Both the position numbers and the translations under genes were made by a program. The notes below the pieces were generated by a model that did not search any database, had not been told where the DNA came from, and saw nothing but the letters and a program-made list of their open reading frames with translations. From Rhinolophus ferrumequinum (lineage: Eukaryota > Chordata > Mammalia > Chiroptera > Rhinolophidae), in NCBI RefSeq assembly GCF_004115265.2, contig NC_046306.1:12475324-12539323 (forward strand): a stretch of DNA of 64,000 bases. Direction: 5' to 3'. This document shows, in pieces, positions 23,205 through 32,311 of the stretch. The first letter of the stretch is position 1, and the number at the start of each line of letters is the position of its first letter.

Positions 23205-23653
23205 GTTGCAAACAACAGAAATGTGTTTATTAAATACAAGGCTAGAGAGTGTGAGGCCTCAGGCAGGAAAACATGCAACATGGCTGTGGCGGAAAGGGCT
23301 TCTGTAGTGAAAACACCTGTCACCACTAACTCTCAGTACTGGGAGCCAGAAACTCCACCACCGCCAGCCCTAGAGATTCCAGGGATGGTGGGTGGGGCAT
23401 GGGGTGGCTTCAACCCTCTGGCCCTACAGCCAACCCAGTGGAGAAGGAAGTAAGTGCTAGGAAGAAAGCGAGGAGACAAACAGAGGTGCACAGCTGTGCT
23501 CTCACGTTGCTCAGTCTACTGAGTAAGACAGCAAAACCAGAGCTGTGGGTGGAAGGGCAGAAGCAGGGTTTTGCCAGGAGGGGAGGTTTGGAAGGGAGCA
23601 GCCCTGCGTGGGGCCTCCTGCCGCGTCTCAGGGCAGCTCGGGTTCCAGGGTCC
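23205..23653 (-). other. Putative third exon (3'UTR) of the Kunitz gene
   Basis: A good donor (AGG|GTAAGG, exon end 24082) lies 25 nt after the stop codon of exon 2. The acceptor TTGCAG ending at 23654 would open a third exon, and AATAAA on the minus strand is at 23231-23226. One frame of the exon start reads GPWNP, reminiscent of GPWENL at the BPTI C-terminus. The acidic tail's own frame runs into a stop at 23630-23628. No transcript evidence is available, so the boundaries are proposals. Confidence 0.38.
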
Positions 23654-24106
23654 CTGCAACCAGAAAGGGACTTGATGGTCCTTACTGCAGCCTCTGACCC
23701 GAGGCAGTCCGTCCTGACAGATCCTACACCATCCCAGGAATGAGCAACCATGCTCGTCCCGCGACCCGGATGACTGACAAGAAGGGAGTGAGTTTGGTGG
23801 CAGCTCGGGAGCACTGCAGACCCGTTCTGCAGGGAGGCTGCCTCCGTGTACCCCCCTGAAAAAGGGGAACAGCTGAGAAGGCTCGGGTTGTCTCAAGGGG
23901 CGCTCCTAGCATGACCTTCCGCCAAGCTGGCCGTGGAGCGTGTGCTCAGTCTGTGGTCTCACAGGACATTGCTCCTCCGAAGGCATCGAGGAAGAGACGC
24001 GTGCAGGAGTGAGGGGTGCCCCCCACCTCTGCCTCTGTCCCTGCCCTGGCGCGGCCCCTCCCTGGCCTGCTCCCGCCTTACCCTCCGCCTGAGGTTCATC
24101 TTCATC

Positions 24107-27100
24107 CTAACCCTGGGGCTCTTCGTCCTCGTCCTCGTAGTCGTCGTCGTCGTCCTGGTCCTCAGGCTTCTCGTCCTCAGGCTTCTCATCCTCCTCGTGG
24201 TCGTCCTCCTTGAGGTCAGAGTCTCCGTCCCCGTCCTGGTTCTCAGGCTTCTCATCCTCAGGTTTCTCGTCCTCCTCGTCGTCGTCGTCCTTGAGGTCAG
24301 AGTCTCCGTCCCCGTCCTGGTTCTCAGGCTTCTCATCCTCAGGTTTCTCGTCCTCCTCGTCGTCGTCGTCCTTGAGGTCAGAGTCTCCGTCCCCGTCCTG
24401 GTTCTCAGGCTCCAGGTGCCGGCACGCGGGCCCCTTGTCCTGGGTCTTGTCCACAGGCTTATCCTTGAGTGCAGGCTGCGCCTGGAGCTCGAGCTGGTAC
24501 TGAGTCTCGAAAGCTGGTTTTCTCCCACTGCAGACTCGGGTGCACTCGTCCTTGGTCAGGAAGTTGTTCAGCTTCGCTCTGCCGCCGCCAAACACAAAGG
24601 CCTCGCAGAAGCCGGACCTGGTGTTGAAGAAGAACCTGGGCAACACAGCCCTGCCGGGTCCCTTGTAAGGAGGCTCCAGGCAGAACACAGGGCGGCCTGC
24701 GGGGAGGCAACAGGACTGCGGTCAGCTCTGGGGACGGCTGTCACATGAGGATGGTCTACACAGTGAACAACTGAAACAACCTGCACGACTCCGGATGGAG
24801 GACAGTTGGGGGTGGGAGAGGGGACATGGGAAACCTTCATTTGATGGCCTGCTTTCTGAGGTATTGTTAATTTTGTTCAGCGTGACAATGGCATGGTGAT
24901 AATGTAAATAATTATATATCCTGAATGAGTATTTATGGATTACTTGGCATAATGACTGAGCTGCGCTTCAAAAAGCTCCAGAAAAGTACAAAAAAAATAC
25001 ATAAACAATAGTCTCCATATGTCAATACTTGTTGCAGCTGCACAGTGGATACATCGTGTGTATTATACTCATCCCTATGCTTTCGTGTATGTTTCAAAGT
25101 TTCCACTCTTAAAAAAAAGTCTTCAAGTGTCATGCTGTCATGGAGAAAGGCATGGAAGAAAACATACCAGCATGTTAACTTTGGTTACCCCCTAGGGGAC
25201 CGGAATAATGTAATATTGGGTGGGAGTGATATTGTCACTTATGATAAGAAGCATGCATTTGGTGTAGGTCCCAGTCCTGCCTGGCACAGAGCTCCTAATG
25301 CCCTCACAATTCTCTTAGTGTGAGAGCGATGAAGGTGCCTTTTGTTATGTTATTGAGGTGACTTTTGGTAAGCCCCTAGGTAACCTAGGGAGAGGGGTGG
25401 GTTGCCTCTAATGTGATTAGAGAGTTGGAAATTTCAGCCCCATACCCCTCCTCTGGGAGAGGAGAGGCGCTGGAGACTGGTTCCATCGCCAATGGCCAAT
25501 GATTTAAACAACCATGCCCATGTGATGGACCCTACATAAAACCCCAAAAAGACGGGGTTCAGAGAGCTTCTGGCCCCGTGAACACGTACAGGTACTCGGT
25601 GAGGGTACCTGGAGAGGGCCCTTCCCCCATACCTTGCCCTCTGCATCTCTTCCATCGGGTTGTTCCTAATTTACATCCTTTTAAACCTAGAATCTAGTAA
25701 GTAAAATATTTCTCTGAGCCTCTCTAGCACCGGTGGTGGGAATCTACGATCTACAGCCAGTGGATCAGAAGCTTAGGTGACAATCTGGACTTAACGATTG
25801 GCATAAGTTGTCAAAATGTAAAATGTCTTGAGGATTATTTAAGATAGGAACTTAATAAGTTGCTGAATTATCCAATGTGTTTGTTCAGCCACAGACTTCG
25901 TAAGCCCTTCAATAAGCCATCAATTAAGCAGGGGGAAGAAAACCCCCGGTGAAACACAAGCTAAAAATGTCCCATAACTGTCCAGAGCACAGAGGGGAAG
26001 CTCTGAGTATGAGAACACCTGTGCATCACTTTGGAAATTGCTTGCTTGCACATAAGAAATCACAGTTCTCTCCACCTGACAAAACCACCTGACTTCTGCA
26101 GCGAAACCTTAAAACCCAGATAACAGGTAAGGGTCTCTGGGGGCACTGCCCCATACTCACTCCTCTATCCCTTAGCTCCATCCCAGCCAACAAAACACAG
26201 GATGAGTGCATCTGGTTTTTTCCCCTGACACCAACATGTCGTGTCTCTATCGACATCAGCCAATTCTCGAACACCAACTGGGTGTCTTACAGTCAGTTCA
26301 CTTCTGACACTAATCCCTGGAGTTAGCACAGACCCCACAGGCGAAGGGCTCGGTCCACAAGACTGCCCCCACTCCCAGTGCCAGTCACAAGGTCATGGGG
26401 GTGACCCATACTCCTGACCAGTCTGGGGTTCTGTGACCACACCCCCCAGGTTCAATAATTCATTAGAGCAACTCACAGAGCTCAGGGAAGCACTTTACTC
26501 ACTGTTACCAGTTGATAATAAAGAATAAAACTCAGGAACATCCAAATGGAGGAGATACGTAGGACGGGGCGGAGTGAGAGTAGAAGGGGGTTCTCTCGCT
26601 GGGTGTGTCACCTTCACGGCACCTGGAAGATCTCCAAACCCGTGATATTTGGGGGTCTTGTTAAGGTTTCATTATATAGTAGGGATAATTGATTGAATCA
26701 CTGGCCATTACTAATTGAACTCAATCTTGGTACCCTCTCATATCCCCACAGGAGGGAGGTTTGAAAGTTCTAACCTCATCACCTGGTGGGTTTTCTCAGG
26801 CCCCTTCTCCCCCACCTTGAGTCCTTGCATTATCATACAAAAGACGGTAAATTCCAAGACTCTTCTCAGGCCTGGGCCAAGAACCTAGACAGATCAAATA
26901 CGTATCTTTTTATTATATTCCAGTGAGGTTCAGGGAGGAGGCAGGGACCAGGAATAGAGAGAGTCTAAGAGGTGAGGGCAGAATCTGCTAGAGCTGTCTG
27001 ATGAGTGTTAGGCAGGATCTTTTTTAAGCTGAAAACACAATGAGTTACTTTTTAGAGTCAAGAAATGTCCCTGGAGTTAAAACGTCCCCATTTACCATGA

Positions 27101-27308
27101 GAAATCTAGAGAGAACGGATTGGCTTCGTCCACCCACACCCCTGCTTCCCCAGCCCCTTCTTACAAATTCATTTCCTGCCCCAGTCCACAGAGCAGAGGT
27201 GAACTGGGACTTACGTTGGGAAGGGGAGACGGTGTCACTCCCCTGAGCGCCAGCCGCCTGGATGTTCAAGAAGATGAGAAGGGCTGCAGAGAGGCAGAGC
27301 GGGTCCAT
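24107..27308 (-). CDS. Secreted BPTI-like Kunitz protein lacking the Cys14-Cys38 pair, with acidic repeat tail
   Basis: Exon 1 (27308-27215) encodes a signal peptide, MDPLCLSAALLIFLNIQAAG, and ends with donor GTAAGT in phase 1. Exon 2 (24696-24107, AG acceptor at 24698-24697) encodes the rest, giving 227 residues. Residues 37-87 are a Kunitz domain very like bovine BPTI: CLEPPYKGP, FFFN, RAKLNNF and the final ECTRVC. BPTI-equivalent Cys5, 30, 51 and 55 are present (residues 37, 62, 83, 87). Positions 14 and 38 are both glycine (residues 46 and 70), so the reactive-loop disulfide cannot form. The P1 position keeps Arg47, a trypsin-type residue. A Lys/Gln-rich linker leads to three 27-residue repeats rich in Asp and Glu (about 135-215) and a final Asp run. 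BPTI-type proteins bind trypsin-like proteases outside the cell; whether this one still inhibits is unknown. Human has no equivalent here that I know of. Pancreatic or spleen trypsin inhibitors and trophoblast Kunitz proteins are the nearest families by memory. Confidence 0.86.
24142..24416 (-). repeat. 81-bp coding tandem repeat, three copies
   Basis: The same 81-bp unit recurs with exact 81-bp spacing; its GAGGTCAGAGTCTCC block (plus strand) starts at 24212, 24293 and 24374. It encodes NQDGDGDSDLK followed by an Asp/Glu stretch and EKPEDEKP. The unit is in frame (27 codons), so copy-number change would lengthen or shorten the tail without a frameshift. The first two copies encode identical residues and the third differs slightly. 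A fourth, degenerate unit continues toward the stop. Confidence 0.92.
25125..25790 (+). mobile_element. Probable old LTR fossil in the Kunitz gene intron
   Basis: TACATAAAACCCCAAAAAG, GGGTTCAGAGAGCTTCTGG, then CTCTGCATCTCTTCCATC and ATCCTTTTAAACC resemble the U3/R part of an old mammalian LTR. Family and exact ends are not resolved. Confidence 0.5.
26280..26905. mobile_element. Probable second old LTR fossil in the Kunitz gene intron
   Basis: The TTAGAGCAACTCACAGAGCT, GAAGATCTCCAAACCC and TTGATTGAATCACTGGCCAT blocks match a widespread old LTR type whose name I cannot give with certainty. Fossil; orientation not settled. Confidence 0.45.
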
Positions 27309-27354
27309 CTTCAGAGCCTTGGAGGGAGAGCTCTTGAGGACCTGGAGACTGACA

Positions 27355-27370
27355 GAGCTTTTAACATCCC
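27355..27370 (-). promoter_or_regulatory. TATA-like element upstream of the Kunitz gene
   Basis: GTTAAAAAAGC on the minus strand (about 27367-27357) lies 50-58 bp upstream of the initiating ATG. That spacing fits a short 5'UTR of about 25-30 nt. The surrounding sequence is not CpG-rich, so a tissue-restricted TATA promoter is plausible. Confidence 0.4.
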
Positions 27371-27502
27371 AGAGGAGGGGTGGGAACAGGTGAGGTTAGT
27401 GGGGAATGAGGAAGGGGAGGAGCCGGGGTGAGTCCTGTTCAAACCTTATCTCCCCACCTCCCCAGGCTTCCTGCTTCTGCCTGCAGAGGCCAAAAGGCTC
27501 AG

Positions 27503-27690
27503 TAATAGTGCGTCTTAAACTTCAACATACCTGCACATCCCCCGGGGACTATGTTGAAATGCAGATTCTGATTCAGCAGGTCTGGGATGGGGCCTGAGAA
27601 GCTGCATTTCTAACAGGCTGTTACAGGTGCATCCCTAGTCCCTCTCCTCGCCTATAAAATGGTCTACAGAACCACTCTTTGAGTAGCAAG
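27503..27690 (+). mobile_element. MER5A-like hAT-Charlie MITE
   Basis: GATTCTGATTCAGCAGGTCT, GGGATGGGGCCTGAGAA, TTTCTAACAGG and the end CTCTTTGAGTAGCAAG follow MER5A. Located upstream of the Kunitz gene. Confidence 0.75.
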
Positions 27691-28151
27691 CCTGGAGGAA
27701 ACCTCAGCGGGAGAGGAGGGAGAGCAGGCAAAGGGAAAAGCTGCTATTCCCATACACCTTGGGAAAGTGGCAGAAGAGACAAGATCAGGAAGAGAGGAGT
27801 CCTAGAGGACCCCCCAATTCTCTCCCACTAATTCGCCTGAACCTGCACCTTTCCCTTACTTCTTTGGAATGGTCACAATGTCAACCATGTGACCAGTACA
27901 ATTCACTTGACTTCTGCAAAAATGAATGAGTTCCTCCCCACCCCTTCAGGGGACTGAGCAACTGAGCAGATTTCCATGCGCTTGCACCACACCACACAGT
28001 GTGCACAACTTAGGAAGACTCAGCATTCTAATGTCACTCACCCAGCTGCTACAGAGAGACCAGCAGGCCTGGATGTGACTGCGTTGCCACCACCCACGAA
28101 CAAGTGGCAAGTACCCTTGGGAGCGGAAATACCTTCCTTCCTATCTTATGC

Positions 28152-28660
28152 TGGAGGAACAGAGTGAAGAAATAAAATGGAGTCACTATAGTCAAGGCGC
28201 TAAATTTCTAAAAGCAAGTAGGATGCAGCCTGAGGTAATGATTCTGTTCTTGCTTTAAGTAGTCTGGGAACTTAAACCATTGACCTTTCCAGTCCTGCGT
28301 CAATGCCTACAAACAGGAAACCTACAGATAACCCCCTGATTACCCCCTGAAGGACTAAGGAAAGAATGTTCACCTATTCAGACAACATCACATCCATTAT
28401 CCAGATGGTCTGACATTCATTACCCAGAGGATAATTCACCTAGAGGATTACCATCTCAGAGCTACCCAGAGGCTGATAACGTATGACTGACCCTTCTCAA
28501 GAATGTACTTTTTACTGTAAGAGTTCTTATCTTTTCTTTCTTCTTCAGAACCCTCTGGATATTCCCTACTTGTATATTCAGTTTCCAAACCCTGGATACC
28601 CTTGAGTAAATCTATAATTTACCCAGAAAAGACTCAGACCCTTTTTGAGTTCATTTGACA
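28152..28660 (+). mobile_element. Solo ERV LTR (family 2)
   Basis: Runs from TGGAGGAACAGAGTGAAG to GAGTTCATTTGACA with the same blocks as the split copy at 14483-15437, including AAGAATGTACTTTTTACTGT. The flanking duplication is not clear. Fossil. Confidence 0.75.
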
Positions 28661-28689
28661 TATTGGAGACAAACTCAAACGGGAGTATA

Positions 28690-28860
28690 AGACACCACAG
28701 TGGTTAAGATTGTGTGTTTCACCATTAGGAGGACTTGGGTTTGGCAAATTTCTTAGTGTTTCTGGACCTGAGTGCCCTCATCTGCAAAACAGGCGTGTTT
28801 ATCAAATCAACCCGTTTCTCAGGGTTCTTGTTGTGAGGGTATTGGAGACTAATGAACAGA
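28690..28860 (+). repeat. MIR SINE
   Basis: Forward MIR tail: TGGTTAAGATTGTGTGTTTC, GTGCCCTCATCTGCAAAACA, GGGTTCTTGTTGTGAGG. Confidence 0.6.
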
Positions 28861-28869
28861 GAATGCTCA

Positions 28870-31800
28870 GCTCTGCCCTTGGGTAGGAAATGCTCAGAAA
28901 TTCAGGATTGCTATTATGGTCATCATAATCACACCTATGGGGGAGAAAGCAATTTCCCTCCACACTTCTGGGGGTTTTCGGCTGATCTAATAATTAAATG
29001 TACAGGAGGGAGATTAACAAGAGAAAGTAACCAGATCTAGTTACATATGTACATATGGGAGCTCCACATACCTGCGAGGGTCAGAGCCCCCACATACATG
29101 AGAGTTTCAGAGACAGAAAGATATAATAACGTATATATGGCATCCTGAACCAAGGAAGGAGGTAAGATGCCTTGGAACTTCAGAGGGAAAGAGGGTCATT
29201 CGCAGATCGATAAGACAACCAGATGTTCCGTAATTACATGTTTGCCCTGCTCTACATAGGTCATAAATAGTTATAGATGATGATAACTCTCGTTATCTTA
29301 TTTGGAAAGAGCTCGAATTTAAATTCTTTAAGGGAGAGGTAAAAGATTCTCTGGAGCCTACAATATCTCCATTGCCATCAGCGAAAAATAATCCACATAC
29401 CAAAGTAGCACATCTTGGAGAGGTTTGTTCTGAACCCTCCAGTCTCATGTTGAAATTTCCCGAGAAGTTTCAACTTCCAGATGTTGGATCGATAGATTTA
29501 CTTTACAGCTGTCGTTTACCCATCTTACAGCCTTCTAATTTAGGAGCAGATTGCTCCCATGTTACAAGGGTAGCAGGAGGGCAAAATCTGGCACTGAAGG
29601 GCCATTTTTGCAGAAGCAAAATGCACTTCATCCACATGTGCCACAATCTTGATAGATTTTGTGGTGGCTGCCTTTGCATGAAAGTCAGCTGAGGTATTTC
29701 CCTAATATTCAGGTTCAGTCCTTTTAGTATGAGCCTCCATTTTGACAACAGACATTTTATACTAAGAGATATCAGACTTACAGTTACTTTGCACAGTTTC
29801 TGGAACATTTCTACCGTGTACCTACATACAGACACAACATAAAGAAGGCTACATGGTTTGGATACTGACTAAATAGGACCAAGGATTATTATGAAACAAT
29901 ACTTAATTACCTATCTGACCAAAGTAACAATAAAAGATTTCAAAGCCAAATACAAAAGGTTAGCTCTTAATATTGAGAACGTTCTATTTCCTTAAGTAAT
30001 CAACGACCCAATTAAGATGACATAAACACAGAAGCTTTGCTTTCTCAGCAGATTACTCGAAAAGAAAAACATTTTACAATCTCTTATTAGTGTACCAGCT
30101 GGACAGCCCAAGAAAACTTTGTCCTTTTAGCAGGTGAAAAGAAATTAAGTTTCAGTATTATAATGTACATCATTAATATTAAAGCTTAATTTTTAAAACC
30201 CGCATAAATTCATTCAATCTTATCAGCTTGATCACACATAAAATTCCTTTCTCAGATTTCCTTTTCATATACCTTCTGCAACTTTCTGTTTCCATTTTAT
30301 TTCTTCTCTTGTTCTTTTAGCCATTCAGAAAAAAAACGAAACAACTTTATGTTAGGATAGAATGACCTTCTTTTACCACCCACAAAAATGTATCTCCATG
30401 CCTTAGTTCTTCTCTTACCAAAAACATTATTTTCCTTCCATATTAATTAGCATTCTTAATCCTTAGAAACCTTGATGTCTAGTAAAAACTAGAAGTAAGC
30501 AATTGTGAACCATCTGTCACCCCAGTGTTCTTTAGATTGACAAATTTACAAATACATCCCATAATTTCTAGAAATACAAGCTTTTTCATAGTATAATCTT
30601 TCAATGTGACACATGTTTACCAACAGACCCAAATGTATCTTTTAGTTTTTCTGTAATAAGAAGCTATAAGTTGCTAGAACTATGTTCAGTAATTAATGTT
30701 TCATTATTTTATCTTACTTGGAAATGATCTGGGTGTTCAATAATTTCCACCATTTAATTTAACTTTCCAAAATTCTAAGGTTGCAAGTTACCAAAAGATT
30801 TTGGGAAACCATTTTTAAGTATATATAACACATTATTGTTAACAGTTTCATCTCAAAACTTCTTATTCTACTACCTATTCAATTTACTTGCTCTTAACAA
30901 TTATGTTTAGATTACTTATGAAATTTTTATTATATTGTGTTACTTTTCTTGCTGACAGATTTTGCAACAGAAATGACATGAACTTCTTTCAGTAAATCTA
31001 GGCAAAATAAAAGTATTATATTTAATGGTGATAACTCTAAACATTTGCCTATTTTAATTAGACAAACATATTTAATTAGCAGATCACATGAACCTGAAAG
31101 GCATTTAAGTTAGTTTCTATTATATTATTCAGAATTTGTTTATATAAGGGCTTTTTTGTTTAAGCCAATTAAATAGAAATCTTTGACAAATGAGCAATAC
31201 CATCCAGAGGTAGAAAATACTACACAACACACATGAACATAGACAGATGCAAACAGAGACCTTCTAGCCTTTGTTTTATAATTACTGCCATGAGATGGGC
31301 ACGATAATGTAAAATTCACTAGCTATTAGAGAACAGTTGGAATAAGTTAAGTTTATCCACTCAGATAGTTAAGGCTTTTTCTTATTAATATTTGTGGAGA
31401 AGATACTTAACTTTATAGAAGCTGTGGGCTAGATCTTAGGCAAGGATCCTTCTATACACTTTTTTAAAAAAATTCCTTTCCTTTTCTTTTCTCATCAAGT
31501 CTTAGGAATTAAAGATAATAAAGATAAGTGGGCTTTGAACTGCTTCTAGAGTTGCGTTTCTGGTTTCACAAATATTTGTAAGGTGAGGACGATTGCTCTC
31601 AATCTCCCCCAAAGAACCGGCTTATAACTTAAATAACAACATAGATTGATCTATTTCTCCGAGTACATCATCCTTAATTTGCTTCTTTCCCTCTGGGTAC
31701 AGTTTTATTTTAGCTTAGAAGAGAAGACCTTAAAAAAAAAAAAAAATCCTATCAGGCTCTGAATATCAGCTTCCAGTTTGGCCAAATTCCTGATGAAAAG

Positions 31801-32180
31801 TTATTAAATATCAAAAGTTTCAAATATCTCATCAAGTTTCAGTTGGGAAAAACAGTAAATATTCCTGGCAGAATTAAACAATTCCATGATATTTTTAATA
31901 CACTTCCTCCAAATCAAATTTTAAGTGAACTCTTTGTGACCTCTAAGTATCTTTGGGATTTTTCAGAGGGTTCCTGGAACATCTCAAAAGACTTGTTTCT
32001 CTCCTTATAAAAAGCAAAATATTAAACTAATTAGATTTATTTGATGTTAAATTACCTAAGAAGCATTGCAAAATAAGAAGTAATGCTAAACCTTCTTAGG
32101 TTATCATTGTAATGGTATGTATTATTAATATAAGTGTTCCAGAATTGTATAAAATTCCTAAAAATCTGATATGTCCTGGT
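28870..32180. other. AT-rich intergenic block, mostly unrecognised
   Basis: About 3.3 kb of strongly AT-rich sequence with no long frame, no splice-bounded exon and no repeat I can name. The stretch 28,900-29,400 has LTR-element-like texture, and the whole could be decayed mobile-element interior. This is the largest region without explanation. Confidence 0.45.
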
Positions 32181-32181
32181 A

Positions 32182-32261
32182 TTAGGTTGGTGCAAAAGTA
32201 ACTGCGGTTTTTGCATTTATTTTTAACCTTTTAAACTGCAATTACCTTTGTACCAACCTAA
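32182..32261 (+). mobile_element. MADE1-like mariner MITE (80 bp)
   Basis: Exactly 80 bp from TTAGGTTGGTGCAAAAGTAA to TTTGTACCAACCTAA, flanked by TA on both sides (32180-32181, 32262-32263). Termini and length match MADE1, the Hsmar1-derived MITE known from primates. The two arms pair almost throughout. Confidence 0.88.
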
Positions 32262-32311
32262 TATAATGTTATCAGTCATAATTCCAGTTATCATCTTTGT
32301 ATGATAATCAG

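Noticed and set aside
23933-24748. 271-codon plus-strand open frame (Val/Leu-rich) opposite the Kunitz exon, and a 189-codon Arg/Thr-rich frame on the minus strand
   Set aside because: Both are shadows of the acidic triplet-rich tail. GAC/GAG repeats leave all frames open, and only the minus-strand Kunitz frame has a domain and splice sites.
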